Origin: Tritrichomonas musculus | Taxonomy: Eukaryota > Parabasalia > Tritrichomonadida > Tritrichomonadidae | Assembly: GCA_039105265.1 (NCBI GenBank) | Contig: JAPFFF010000001.1 | Coordinates: 4,712,001 to 4,776,000 of the forward strand | Length of the DNA: 64,000 nt | Direction: 5' to 3' | Part shown: piece after piece, positions 10,123 to 21,257 of the stretch | Numbering within the stretch: position 1 is the stretch's first letter | Layout of the letters: each line of letters opens with the position of its first letter | Made by a program: the position numbers and the translations under genes | Notes under the pieces: generated by a model | The model's input: the letters and a program-made list of their open reading frames with translations, nothing else | Database searches by the model: none | Told to the model about the DNA's origin: nothing

Positions 10123-12795
10123 CAACAAAATTCATTGGTGATATACAATTTAAAGTTGGAGATGCTACTAGGAAAGCAAGCCAATTGTTAACCCTAAGTG
10201 ATTTAGATGGATATGTACAGACAGGACATTTATTTAATGAAGTAGATGGCATACCAGAATTTAATATCAAAAATAATAATATACAATATGAGTCATTTGA
10301 GTCATCAACAACCCAATATCATATTCTTAAATTTGTTAACATACCAGAGGATTTCATGAATAAAGTGAAAGAAATAACAGCCCAAACAAATATTTTCAAA
10401 ATTGTCTTGAGGAAGAATATAGTATATGATACGAATGGAAATTTAGTGAAGGAATTTTATATTTTTGCCAAGGATGGAAAGGTTTATTGTCCCATGATAA
10501 CAAAGAGTGCTAATGGCAGCTCTGCTGGCTCAAGCTCTGCTTGTGGCTGTTCTATAAATAACAGCACCATATTTGAATACATCAACATAGCATTTGATAG
10601 TAGCCTAGAATTTAATCCATATACTTTATGGTTGAATGGTGAGCTGAGTATTATGAATGAATATTTAACAGATTCTCTCCAAACAGAGAAAGCAATAAAG
10701 TGCTCCATCATCAAAGCAGACAATGCATTGAAGCTTCATAAAAGTGATGTATTGTACCTATATAAACCAACTCTAACTAGTGAAGTCCAAATAGATGATA
10801 AAATGTATTGGCTGCTGCAATGGAGAATAGATGTTAATTACAATATACCTAACGGCTTGGAATTTAAATTTGGTGAATATTGTTTTGGTAATAAATGGGT
10901 TTTAAGCTGGGATGGAACAAAATGGGTAGGAGATAATATACAAGGCCATATCAATGGTAGATTAGTTAATGGATTAAATAAGGAGAATGAACATGGAGAA
11001 GATGGTACCTACATACAAGTCAAAAGGAGTGAAAGAAATATGAAATTGGTTAAAAAACCAGATGACTACTCTGTTGATAATCTCTTGCATTACATGATTC
11101 ATGGAGGTAAGTGTAAAGTAGATTCTAAAGTAAAACTAAAGAGTGGTGAGATAGAAGACTTTTCCAAATATGGATTAGGATATCAAACAAGTAATGGAGG
11201 TACTAAAGATGGATATGATATTGAAGCCATAAGATGCTATAAAACAAATGGTACAGGGAGTGAATTAGATATTTCTAAAGTGGAAGAATTCTATCTTGAT
11301 ATCACTTTAGATGGAACAATCATAGCAAACAGATTTTCTATGAGACCAACTGGGAAAATATTTGACCTCAAGAGTGATAAGAAATGGTATTTCATTCATG
11401 GCCTATTAGATTCTCGTGAAAAGGTAGAGTACTGTTATGTTTCATCAACCCCTAATGAATCCAGAAATATTAAGATATATTTAGCTGATGAATATGTTGA
11501 CCCTGTTGATGAGGTCAATTGAGACCCTACAACAAATCCCTTCGAATATATTATAAAACAGCAATTTTATGAAGTGTATCCCAATCCTAATGCTGCTACA
11601 ACACTATATACTGACTACAATATCACTAGTTCTAAAATCATTACTGCAGATAACATTACTACAATGAGAAGTGATTTAAATATGGTAACTAACAATGTAG
11701 ATGTGATTAGTTATGATGTCCAAGAAATGAACACAACAATGGAAAGCCTCAAGGGACGAGTATCAAGAACAGAAACAGTCACACAACATTTGGAAGAAGA
11801 TGTGGATAATTTAAGAATTGTTTCATAGACGGCATTAGCATTTGGTGTTGCAGGAACAGCTGGTAGTGTTGCATCAATTGGAATGCAATTAGCTCCAGAA
11901 GGTGTTAAATTCTTATCAAAAACTATTTCTGATACTGCATCTGGTCAAATCAAACAAAAATCTGGAGGGTTCTTACAAAGAATTGGTACAAGAATTCAAA
12001 AATGGTGGAGAAGTAGAGGTTATCAAAAAATAGGTGAAATGGAATTATTTGATATACCTTCAGTTGCCACTCGGTCAATTCAATCAACAACTGATATAAC
12101 TCCTATTTTAACTTGGTGTAATCAAGAAATGCAACCTTTACCTGATGAAACTTTTGATGATGAATTTGATGACCCTGAGAAAGCTGTTTTATCAATTAGA
12201 GCAACAGAAGAAATGTGTAACCAATTTAGAGATAGCTTAAAGAAACCATTTAAATTACTTGCAGAAAAATTAAATGAATTAGAGGGGAATAATTATATTT
12301 CACAGAATGATTTGGTTAGAGATGGCATAATAGATGTTGTTGGTAAATATGTCAATGGTGATGTCCATTTAGAAGCAGAAGATGTTATCACAGATGGAAC
12401 AATTTAAGCAAGGTTTTTGGTCCAAAAAATTAGTGAATACAATGATGTTGATTATGAAGAGAATATAGTTACTATAAATATTACTGGTGGAACTATTGAA
12501 TATCAAGGAACAAATGATTTCCCTAGTTGCACCATGAATGATAAGGTATTTATTATATCAAATCCAAATAAACTTAGAGTTGGCGGAATACAGATTAAAG
12601 AAAATACCTGTTGGAGACATATGGACTTTACACTAAATGATTTGGCATATACTTGTGATATAGATGCATTACATAAGAAGATAGATGGAGTACAAGAGCA
12701 GATAGAAAAGAATGATACAGCTCTAGCTACTACATTAAATGAATTCCCAACTGGAGAAGCATTAGATGAATTAAATATGAAATTGTCAATCATTA
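10123..12795 (+). pseudogene. fibre-like gene, second paralogue (Pol-1), broken
   Basis: This copy is homologous to the first fibre-like gene. It keeps the knob-like domain (EYCFGNKWVLSWDGTKW), the TLYTDYNITSSKIITADN block, a helical linker and a short GKYVNGDVHLEAEDV segment of the fibre type. It carries several breaks. The amino-acid similarity to the first copy is moderate overall and high in the distal block, so the duplication is old. It ends at a junction near 12,795, where an oppositely oriented integrase begins. The mariner lies immediately upstream. Its tail-fibre-like role is an inference. Confidence 0.5.
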
Positions 12796-13951
12796 CCCCT
12801 ATATATTGATTGACAAGCTCTTTCATGATATTTGGTGTAATGATTCCAACTTCAATGTGGTATGCCATGTCTCGAAGTGTTCGAATCACTCTATCAAGAA
12901 TCCCTAAAGAACCATGCATTGGATCTGTTTTCGATTGCTTTTGTTCCTTTTTCATGAAGTCTAGATATACACCCATTTTCATTCTTGGGACTGGTTTGAA
13001 TTCAATGTTATGAGAATCATAATAAGCCCATGTTTCATGTGCATCGAAAGCTTTCTCTCCATCACCTTGAAGGTATCGAACATCCATTCCTGATTTGATT
13101 AATGAGTCCAAAGCATTGATGTATGTGTCTTCATTTTTAGAATATCTCATGTAATGCTGTTCTTGATTGTCGTGATTAGTTGTTGTTAATACTTTTCTAT
13201 TCATTGGGGCTGCATATAAGAATCTAGTGTTGACATTGATTGCAATGAGATATGCATACTTATCACAAAACATTATGTCAATGATGTAAGTCTTTTTTGG
13301 GCAAACCTTGTGAAGTTGATATAGCTTCTTATTCTGCTTTAATGGAAAGTATGATGTTGTAGATGAATCAGGAGACTTAATATTTGGATATTTAGATTTC
13401 AATGCTTTAATCTTCTTTGGTGATTTGAAACCAATAGAATTAACTTGAATCTTCTCTGGAGCAATGTTGGATGGATGCTTTTCAATGTAGGTTTGATACC
13501 AATCTTCAATAGATGTAAACGAACTAGGCCAACCTCTAGTTAGCTTTTGAAAGTCATCAAATGACATTGGATGTCTCTCATCTGAATGTGTTTTAAGGTA
13601 TTTGATAAGCTTGTCTTCAAATGTGTCATCATAAGCTATAGTTGGTCTAGGTCTTTGAGGTTGTGGTTTGCCTCTTTGGGTTGGTGGTATCCATCTTTCA
13701 TTATATTCTCTCCATAATTTAGTCATATCTTCTGGATGGATATTCCAATCTCTGAATACATTATTTGCATAGAATTGAGTCTTACCCTTTTGTATTTTGA
13801 GATTAAGGAGCCTATTTAATTCCTCATGAGCTGCTTGCAATCCTTGCTCACGCCTTTCAATCCTTTCACGTTTTCTACGTTCTTGTTTCTCAATAGCTTG
13901 ACGTTTCTTGCGTTCTTGATATTCAATGATCTGTTTCTTTGTATATTCCAT
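12796..13951 (-). pseudogene. Polinton integrase, Pol-1 type, broken
   Basis: The N-terminal part is a Lys/Arg/Glu-rich helix (for example KRQAIEKQERRKRERI). It is followed by a retroviral-type (rve) integrase core: YIIDIMFCDKYAYLIAINV, then YLQGDGEKAF, then GILDRVIRTLRD, which match the three strand and helix blocks seen in the Pol-2/Pol-4 integrases. It is only distantly related to those, so it belongs to a different Polinton subfamily. The gene is incomplete at the 12,795 junction and counts as broken. Integrases of this kind insert Polinton DNA into the chromosome. Confidence 0.65.
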
Positions 13952-14077
13952 ATATTCAATGACTTCTTTGTTAATTGTTGTGACATTTACTTTAATGAAA
14001 TTGCTCAATACATTCTGATCTAAATTAAATCTAGGCTTGTCATAAAGATGTTTACGTAAAGTTGTTGATGGAAATGA

Positions 14078-17029
14078 TCAAATTATTGACTGGATGTGAG
14101 AAAGTTGAATTAATGCAAAAGTGTTCGACACATATCTTGCTGAATAAGCGTTTTTGTCTGTTGGTTCGATATTTTTGGTAATTGAACATGATAATATTTC
14201 CGGTGTTTCACCAGTTCCTGGATTGATTAATTCATGGGAGTGATACAGAATCCAAAGACCAGAACTACTTCCGTCGATACGCAGTATCTGAGAGGGTTGA
14301 TTATCATCATCGTCATTGTACGAATAGTCTGCGTGAACATAATGGGCCGTATAGAAACTGTCTGATGAGACAATATCCAACCCATATTGCTCAATCAGTT
14401 CATGATATGTGTCGTAATCCAAATCAGGAATTGTATTATTTTCAATTTTGAATTGAATCGTTGTTTGCCCCTCAATAATTTCTGGAATTTTGCTTTTCAC
14501 TTGATCAATAGCATGGGTCATATCTGTTGTCAAAGCATAATTGTTCAACGTAGTATTCAATACAGATTCATTATCCAAATTCTCTGGCATTTTTGGGATC
14601 TCATTCAACCAATTTGTTTTATGGTTTTCAATGAGTTTCTTGATAGCAGCTGCAGACATCAATTGCTTATTTGTTAACGTTTCACCTAAACCTAATTCAG
14701 AATTCTCAACTTTGGTTGTATACTTGATTCTAACTGATAATGGTTCATGACTTCCCATGGTGATAATCATTAGATATGGATCTTCGAAAGTAATTTCATA
14801 AAGTGACCCATTTGTTGACTCATTTGATGTGAAACTCTTATCATCATTGATGGAATATGTATTTAACTTGATTACTTCACCCTCATTGTCCACTTTGGTT
14901 TCAACTTCTAATGTACCTTTCAATGTATCAGTATAATATCTGTGACAATATTTCTCATTTGGGATCTCAATGATGGTATCGACATATGTCAATTCTTTAA
15001 TGATTTCTCTTGATTGATTCACAGATTTGTCTCTAACGACTTCATCAATATCTTCTAATTCTATTCCATCATCTTTATCAACATCTTTGGCAAATGATAG
15101 TTTCGAAAGACCTTTAATTCCATCAATAGAGATTTGCAATAGATCTCCAGCACCAACTTTCCCAAATGTAAATACAGATGATCCAATGTTAACGAACTTG
15201 CCGGCAATGTAATCAAACCAGCTGAATTTAGGTTGCATGTCATCAAATTCTTTCTGCAAACGATTACAATATTTCTCCAAAGATGATATGTCGTTGACTG
15301 CTATATCAACAACATTCCCTAACGAATTCAATTCAAAGATATGTGATTCAATATTTTCTCCAATGACTATTCCAGATGTTTGGATATTGAAGTTTGTCAT
15401 CAATGTTGTGCAAGATTCCGGTCTAGGTGATACAGAATAGTAACCCGTTGAAGCTAGAAACTCGAATGTATTGCCACCTGGGTATTCAATATTTTCATCA
15501 ATTGGGATGTTGAATTCTGGTGAGGCCTTCATGTAAACTCTCAAATTATCAGAATCTGTTTCAATAAATGATTCATAACAGTAAGGGATATATTCAAAAT
15601 AGTTGTCGGTTTTGATCTCATACGTATGCTCATGCTTCCATGAATATTTGAATCCAATGACGAATTCATAAGTATGTCCATCAAGGGTTAATGTAGCAGA
15701 ATAGTCTCCACTCTTATCTTCATTGCATCCAAACCATACACGCCAGACATCATCAGTTTCATCTGGATCACCCATTCTAGTATTGGAACTATATGTTATC
15801 ATACCCTTGTCAAGCATCATCTTTAATGGGTTCGGAACTTCGTTCCTTAGGTCTGAATGACTGTTTCCGGATTCAAAATTGATTAGACCTTTCAAAGCAA
15901 ATATGTTAGCAGCATTCTTCTTGATTGAAATATATGGAATGTCTCTATTCAAGGATCCATATGAATTCTCTTTACGCATCTTCAGTGGAATGTTAACGCA
16001 ATAATTGGTACCAATCCATTTACCTCCAGATTTAGTAAGCTTGTAATGAGTCCCAAATACGTTATCATGAAGCTCGAATGTCTGTCCTTCAATGAGTGAA
16101 TTGAATGAATCGGAATCAGGATTATATCCCCAGTCAGCATAATATAAACCATTTGCAGTATCCAAATTGTAATCCCCGATTGACTTGATTGTATAGAAAT
16201 CTGGTAAAGGAGACCTATAGAGTTTGAAGCAATTGTCAGCATCAATGAGATTACATTTGAGATTCATTAATGTACCTTCAGCACAATCTTTAATAACTGA
16301 GATTTGATGCATTTTCCCAACGAATTTGATCTTCATGAATCCATCAGTATATAGTTCAAATGGGTCGTAGATTATAGATTTCGACATGTATATTCGAGGT
16401 TTTGATTCATTGCTGATGTACTTCAATTGATATTTCTCATCAATGTATTCAATAATGTGATTCGTGAATGATTCATTCTCAAATGAAATATAAGCATTCT
16501 CAATTTCAAGATTCTTTGGAAATATGATCTCAAAGACTTGTCCACATACAGATCCAGAGTAATCAATCTCAAGAATGTTGTATGTTGAATGGCCCTGAGG
16601 AACATCTGAACGGACTTCTCCCTGAGGATCTCTTAGATCCGAATCACTTAATTTGTGGATATTATTTGCATCAATTATGAAATCATCACAACCTTCTTCA
16701 TAAGTCATTACACTTTCAATTAGAGAAGCATTCTCTAAAGTTGATATTCTATCTTCATGGTCAGCAAGTTCGGTTCCATGTGTATCGATAACGGTTCGAT
16801 GTGATTGAATGTCGCTAGTTATATCCGTTAATGCTTTCCCAAATGTTTCGAAACATTCTTTGACACTTTGAGGTTCACCATATTCTTCACCAAAGAAGAT
16901 TTTACAACTACCATCGATTGTGGCATCACCTTTAACATGAATTGAATCAAATATTCCATCACCACCTTTGCCAGAACCTCCTATCAAGGCTCCATCTAAT
17001 GCATTTTGTTTGGTTAATATTGCAGTCAT
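14078..17029 (-). CDS. fibre-like protein, third paralogue (Pol-1), looks whole
   Basis: The product is 983 residues from an ATG at 17029, in the context ATAAATG. The N-terminus has a Gly-rich hinge and a FDSIHVKGDATIDGS segment, the strand pattern of phage tail-fibre repeats, then a coiled-coil stretch (TELADHEDRISTLEN). Further on come a knob-like domain (FGTHYKLTKSGGKW) shared with the genes at 4085 and 10123, a TLMTNFNIQTSG block, and a C-terminal domain found only in this copy. No signal peptide or membrane segment is seen. It is divergent from the Gln-rich gene at 17074, only 44 bases away. A receptor-binding spike is the most economical reading; unrelated beta-rich surface proteins are possible. 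Confidence 0.5.
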   Translation of the reverse strand: MTAILTKQNALDGALIGGSGKGGDGIFDSIHVKGDATIDGSCKIFFGEEYGEPQSVKECFETFGKALTDITSDIQSHRTVIDTHGTELADHEDRISTLENASLIESVMTYEEGCDDFIIDANNIHKLSDSDLRDPQGEVRSDVPQGHSTYNILEIDYSGSVCGQVFEIIFPKNLEIENAYISFENESFTNHIIEYIDEKYQLKYISNESKPRIYMSKSIIYDPFELYTDGFMKIKFVGKMHQISVIKDCAEGTLMNLKCNLIDADNCFKLYRSPLPDFYTIKSIGDYNLDTANGLYYADWGYNPDSDSFNSLIEGQTFELHDNVFGTHYKLTKSGGKWIGTNYCVNIPLKMRKENSYGSLNRDIPYISIKKNAANIFALKGLINFESGNSHSDLRNEVPNPLKMMLDKGMITYSSNTRMGDPDETDDVWRVWFGCNEDKSGDYSATLTLDGHTYEFVIGFKYSWKHEHTYEIKTDNYFEYIPYCYESFIETDSDNLRVYMKASPEFNIPIDENIEYPGGNTFEFLASTGYYSVSPRPESCTTLMTNFNIQTSGIVIGENIESHIFELNSLGNVVDIAVNDISSLEKYCNRLQKEFDDMQPKFSWFDYIAGKFVNIGSSVFTFGKVGAGDLLQISIDGIKGLSKLSFAKDVDKDDGIELEDIDEVVRDKSVNQSREIIKELTYVDTIIEIPNEKYCHRYYTDTLKGTLEVETKVDNEGEVIKLNTYSINDDKSFTSNESTNGSLYEITFEDPYLMIITMGSHEPLSVRIKYTTKVENSELGLGETLTNKQLMSAAAIKKLIENHKTNWLNEIPKMPENLDNESVLNTTLNNYALTTDMTHAIDQVKSKIPEIIEGQTTIQFKIENNTIPDLDYDTYHELIEQYGLDIVSSDSFYTAHYVHADYSYNDDDDNQPSQILRIDGSSSGLWILYHSHELINPGTGETPEILSCSITKNIEPTDKNAYSARYVSNTFALIQLSHIQSII

Positions 17030-17073
17030 TTATATCAAAGTTAAACAATTTTTGGTGCCAATCAAAGTATAAA

Positions 17074-17733
17074 ATGGTTGACATATTTGATTCATCTAGT
17101 AATTCTCGAGCTCAAAGTCCAGTTCTTCCTAATGCTCAACATGCTAATCCTGATCTAGCATATCATCAATATCAAAGGCAACAACAACCACCAAATCAAC
17201 GACAATATCAAAGGCAGCAACCACCACCACCACCACGACAGCAACAACAACAACAACCACGACAACAACAATATCAACTGCAACCAAGACAGCAATATCA
17301 ACCACGACAGCAACAACAATATCAGCAGCAATATCAACAACAACCATATCAACAGCAATATCAACAACCATATCAACAGCAATATCAACAACCATATCAG
17401 CAGCAATATCAGCAACAATATCAACAACCATATCAGCAACAATATCAACAACCATATCAACAGCAATATCAGCAACAATATCAACAGCAATATCAACAAT
17501 ATGAGCAACCACATCAGCAACAACATTAGCAATATGAGCAACCACATCAGCAACAACATCAGCAACAATATCAACAACCATATAGACAAGAAGCCGTCCA
17601 TAGAAATCCTTATCAACCACGAGCTGCATCGTCATCAAGTCCATCACGATCTCCAACTCCAAATCGAATACAACCACAACGGGGTGGCTTCATAAGTCGA
17701 CTCTTTGATTTGAGCCACATTAATTTAAATTAA
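17074..17733 (+). pseudogene. Gln/Tyr/Pro-repeat protein (Pol-1), broken
   Basis: The reading starts at an ATG at 17074 and soon enters a low-complexity tract in which QQQYQQPYQ-type units repeat many times; at the DNA level these are CAGCAATATCAACAACCA-like units. The end is Ser/Pro/Arg-rich, closing with GGFISRLFDLSHINLN. It counts as broken, with about one break. Such tracts are disordered and prone to replication slippage. Very long frames on the opposite strand here are shadows of the repeat. Its job is unknown; divergent placement beside the fibre-like gene suggests shared expression. Confidence 0.5.
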
Positions 17734-18024
17734 AGATCTATTCCCGAAAAAAAAAATTATTGTTCGGGCGGGAAAAAAATTTTTTTCGGGAAATTACGGT
17801 TAGAACGATCAAATAAGGTCAAAAAATTGCTTTTTTTTCAATTATTGATTTGTATAATTCAGCATACCTTTGCTAAAAACAAGCATAATTTTTTGATATA
17901 TTTTTCAAAAAAGTGGAAAAAAATGATACAAAAAAATTTTTTTATTAAAAAAATGATCAAAAAAAATTTTTTCTCAAAAAATTGATTTTTTTAAAAAAAA
18001 AAGTTGAAAAAGTGATAATGTCCC
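17734..18024. other. AT-rich spacer between Pol-1 and Pol-2
   Basis: There is no gene. At 17741-17792 an inverted repeat pairs TTCCCGAAAAAAA with TTTTTTTCGGGAA around a GTTCGGGCGGG core. The rest is A- and T-runs. Similarity between Pol-2 and Pol-4 stops near 18025, so this spacer is not part of the Pol-2 lineage as seen in Pol-4. Confidence 0.6.
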
Positions 18025-18645
18025 ATCATTAGGTGCTTTATTATCTAAAGACCTATGAGGAGAGTTGTTATATATGTTGACCAAATCATGCATCTCCTTT
18101 GGTTGAATAAACCTATTTTCACCAATAGCATCTCTTATGGTTCTCATAAACCTATTAATAATGCCAAGTACATTATGGTTATTCTCAGTTGTTGTTCGGT
18201 ATTTTATGTTCTTCTCTCTCATGAAGTCTAAGACTGTTGATGATAAATATGCTGCATCCTCATCACTTGTTATCGAATATACATGAGGTACATCATTAAC
18301 AAATTTATGAAGTGCTGTTAATACTTCTCTTGCTCCTTTACCATTCATAGGATATGCATATGCTTTTCTGGTGTTGATATTGATGAACATTAGATAATTC
18401 AATCCACCTGCCTCTTTATTATTAATGAAGGTATCCATTTGATAACCATGAGGATGTTTGGATACAATAGGTATAAATTGTGCTTTAGGTACTCTCTTAT
18501 CATGTACTACTCTTTCATCAAAGTATTTCTTTGCTTCTTCTTCATTTAGATTCTCTTGTTTTGCCATGCTAAGGTATTTGTCCAAGGTCTTCAATTTAGC
18601 TTTGTTGTATAATTTTTCATATGGGCTTGGTTCTTCTTTACTCAT
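18025..18645 (-). pseudogene. Polinton integrase, Pol-2 copy, incomplete
   Basis: This is nearly identical to the first 200 residues of the Pol-4 integrase at 37265. It includes the rve core blocks YQMDTFINNK, SITSDEDAAY and GIINRFMRTIRDA. The copy stops being homologous near 18025 and counts as broken. Its start context is ATAAATG, six bases downstream of the penton-like gene's stop codon, so the two were expressed as closely packed neighbours. Confidence 0.85.
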
Positions 18646-18651
18646 TTATTT

Positions 18652-19656
18652 TTAAATAAACATCTTATCGTATTGAAGGAATTGCATTTTGATTACAAAT
18701 GAATCTTTAGGAGGTAGTTTGGTTGGACAATTATAATGTGCATCACTATAGAAGTCTATCCAAAACCTTTGGTCCATTGAGTTTAACTTGAAGTACTTAA
18801 TCGGACTATATTCAACATCACTATCTCCAATATAGTTATGTAATGCTTGTTCACCAATAGATGAATATATTTTGCATGGATATCTGTCCCATACATTATC
18901 AAATACCAACCTCTTACTTAAAGTTGAATACTTCTTAGGGTTATTTTGATAAGCTCCTGTGCCTATATTAAACACATCTGCAAAGTCCTCATTCCAATCA
19001 CCAATTTGGAAAAAATTGATAAATTGTCTTGAATCTTCCTCTATATTATCATTATTTTTGGAATATATAATTTCATGAAAACCATCTTTATCATAATATC
19101 CATCTGTTTGTATATCTCGATATGCAATTAATGAATCATTTTGGGAAAATGCATGTCCATATTCTCCATGCATAGCTATCCAAGATTTCATCGCGGTGTT
19201 GACAGCATCAAAGAACCCTCTTAAGTCCCCTTCCTCTGACACCCAATCAATAACATCAAAATTTGCTATCCATTTCCAAGTAGGCTCTTTTTCATTTTCT
19301 ACTTTGAGCTCGTCCTGGTAGAATTTATCAACTAGTTCTTGAGTTAAAATAGGGTCGTTTATATTTCCTCCATGTAAAACAAAGTAGGATTTTTGTACTT
19401 TAAATATAGTCACATTAAATTCTAATTTGCGTCTTCTCTTAATGATATGTGCTGAACGAACGCCAACAATAGATTTCTCTTTGTTTGCAGTTGACCATTC
19501 TGGTGGGAAATTAAACCAATACCTATTAAACTTAGCTTTATCATGTTGAGCATCCTCAAGGAAGTAGGCTGTTTCGATTGGAAGAGGTGTATTACCATCA
19601 TTAACTATATTATCTCGATTAGGATATAAAGTGTTAACACTTGGTGGTAATTCCAT
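18652..19656 (-). CDS. penton-like minor capsid candidate (Pol-2)
   Basis: The product is 334 residues, beta-rich, with no signal or membrane segment. The last 40 residues (QRFWIDFYSDAHYNCPTKL, then PPKDSFVIKMQF) fit the closing strands of a penton-like single jelly roll in Polintons; this is family memory, not proof. It contains RDIQTDG at about residue 170, an LC8-type motif. Compared with its Pol-4 partner at 36257, residues 1-85 and the C-terminal third are nearly identical, but the middle is strongly diverged, which suggests recombination or selection on an exposed region. It lies between protease and integrase genes with spacers of 6-24 bases. Confidence 0.5.
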   Translation of the reverse strand: MELPPSVNTLYPNRDNIVNDGNTPLPIETAYFLEDAQHDKAKFNRYWFNFPPEWSTANKEKSIVGVRSAHIIKRRRKLEFNVTIFKVQKSYFVLHGGNINDPILTQELVDKFYQDELKVENEKEPTWKWIANFDVIDWVSEEGDLRGFFDAVNTAMKSWIAMHGEYGHAFSQNDSLIAYRDIQTDGYYDKDGFHEIIYSKNNDNIEEDSRQFINFFQIGDWNEDFADVFNIGTGAYQNNPKKYSTLSKRLVFDNVWDRYPCKIYSSIGEQALHNYIGDSDVEYSPIKYFKLNSMDQRFWIDFYSDAHYNCPTKLPPKDSFVIKMQFLQYDKMFI

Positions 19657-19680
19657 TTCGAGTTGAATAAAAAGTCTTTA

Positions 19681-21216
19681 TTAATATACAACACCTGTTT
19701 CTAATTCATTGTTTTGAAGTTCTCGAAGTATTCTCTTTCTAATATCTGGTATATTGCGTTGTTTAAACTTACCATTTCCTTCATGCAAAAAGGTACGACA
19801 AGATTCCATTAGAAACACTCCACAATCCTTGTTATTCTTTTGACTAGGTACATCATAATATTTTGCTTTTAATTTACCTGTTGCTGAAATATTGATATAC
19901 TTATTAAGTATCTTTACCTCTGGCGCCATTGACTTATTCTCAGAGTCATAGCATTCGATTATTTTCTTTGGATATCGAACAATACATAAAACCCAATGTT
20001 CTCCATCTGAGCAAATGGGGACAAATACTTTATCGAAATGTGAAAATGACTGTTTACCTGAGATAGGACTTTTCATCAGTTCTAGTAATTTTCCATTATC
20101 ATTAGTCTCATATGCTATAGAAAGGAGGGTATAAAATGCAGTAGGTAAAACCAATATTTTCTTTTTATCAAACTCTGCCTCATTTTGACCAGGTTGTTTA
20201 TTCAATCTCTTTTCTTTGTTATATAGAAGTTTCAAGTAGTCATCAATAACATCTTCTTCTATATTTCCATCATTGACTAAACTCCTCCAATCATGAATCC
20301 TATTATGTCCTTGGTCTACTGTATACTCTCCTGCCTTCTGTGGTGTCATACGGGGTTGTCTTGGAGGAGGACTAGTACCTCGAGAGGTATGTGATGATGG
20401 AAACTGTGGAGGTGGTGATGAAGGAGGAGGAGGTGGAGGTGAAGGTGAACGAGGTCGTTTTGATTTTGTCTTAGGTTGTTTTGATTTTTTCTTAGGTCTA
20501 TCATCCTCGTCTAAATTTGTACTACTTTGAAGTAAACGTTGAATTCTGTTTTGATTTTGATCCCTTGTTGGTGGCTCAACATTTGTGGGTCGGTTCCTAC
20601 CGATTTTCCTAAGGTTAAGATGATAATCATTTCGATTTAAAGTTGGAGGTCTGGGTAATGGAGCCAATTCAGGTATATCATCTGTTTGAATACCTCTAGT
20701 TTTATATTCTTTCTTATCACTTTTCAATGTTCTTTCTTTCATCTGCTCTCTCAGTTCTCTAGCTGCTTGTTTTTCCTCCTCAGTTTTCATTCGAGATATC
20801 CTTATGTTGATAATATCATAATGTAATTTTATCTCTGTTAATATACCTTGATCTGATTCTTGGAGAGTATATTGATATGGCTTTAATACTGTTATGTAAT
20901 GCCCATGTTCATCTTTATCATCTTGATTTTTCTTAATCGCAAACACACAACCTGAAAATTTTGCTTTTGGTCTCTCTCTCTTGAGTCTATTAGCAAATTC
21001 AAGTACGTCTTTAAAAGCTATACTAGTATTTAAATATGTCTCATATAATTTTTGTAGATTTATTTGATTATTAGAGAACTTCCATATAGTTTGACCCAAA
21101 CCTCTTGTTAATCTTGCAACATCTCTATCAACTAGTTTAGGTCGAAATTTAATAGTACCTTGTAATAGTTGTATTTTATTGTTAGGTTTAGTTTGTGTAC
21201 CTACATCACTTGTCAT
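19681..21216 (-). CDS. Ulp1/adenain-like cysteine protease with long disordered N-terminus (Pol-2)
   Basis: The product is 511 residues. The C-terminal domain shows the cysteine-protease set of the Ulp1/adenain clan: H407 and W408 (DGEHWVLC), D424 (CYDSENK), Q459 (PSQKNNKDC) and C465 (DCGVF). Polintons use such a protease to mature capsid proteins. The first 330 residues are basic and disordered with a poly-proline run (SPSPPPPPPSSPPPQ). Two LC8-like motifs occur, VGTQTK at the N-terminus and RGIQTDD near residue 180. Start context TTAAATG. It is about 95% identical to the gene at 34688. A SUMO- or ubiquitin-like deconjugation role against the host cannot be excluded. Confidence 0.85.
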   Translation of the reverse strand: MTSDVGTQTKPNNKIQLLQGTIKFRPKLVDRDVARLTRGLGQTIWKFSNNQINLQKLYETYLNTSIAFKDVLEFANRLKRERPKAKFSGCVFAIKKNQDDKDEHGHYITVLKPYQYTLQESDQGILTEIKLHYDIINIRISRMKTEEEKQAARELREQMKERTLKSDKKEYKTRGIQTDDIPELAPLPRPPTLNRNDYHLNLRKIGRNRPTNVEPPTRDQNQNRIQRLLQSSTNLDEDDRPKKKSKQPKTKSKRPRSPSPPPPPPSSPPPQFPSSHTSRGTSPPPRQPRMTPQKAGEYTVDQGHNRIHDWRSLVNDGNIEEDVIDDYLKLLYNKEKRLNKQPGQNEAEFDKKKILVLPTAFYTLLSIAYETNDNGKLLELMKSPISGKQSFSHFDKVFVPICSDGEHWVLCIVRYPKKIIECYDSENKSMAPEVKILNKYINISATGKLKAKYYDVPSQKNNKDCGVFLMESCRTFLHEGNGKFKQRNIPDIRKRILRELQNNELETGVVY

Positions 21217-21257
21217 TTAAAAATCAAATAAAAGAAAGAAGAAGAAGATGTTGTTTA

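Larger units (their letters stand above)
3300..17735. mobile_element. Pol-1: composite Polinton/Maverick fossil
   Basis: The region holds a penton-like gene, three related fibre-like genes, a retroviral-type integrase and a Gln-rich gene, but no capsid, ATPase, protease or polymerase gene. A clear junction near 12,795 joins the third-from-right gene pair tail to tail, so it is probably two Polinton pieces side by side. Two fibre copies, the integrase and the Gln-rich gene look broken (a handful of breaks in all), while the penton-like gene and the right-hand fibre gene look whole. A mariner was inserted later. No matching long terminal repeats were found at its ends. The fibre paralogues are strongly diverged, so the duplication among them is old. 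Confidence 0.6.

Noticed and set aside
12503-12795. Extension of the Pol-1 integrase frame to 12503
   Set aside because: The last stretch is antisense to the second fibre-like gene and has no similarity to integrases; the junction near 12,795 is the better end.
17144-17677. Long minus-strand frames rich in Val/Asp/Ile or Leu
   Set aside because: They are antisense shadows of the CAA/CAG-rich repeat in the Gln-rich gene; composition is dictated by the repeat.
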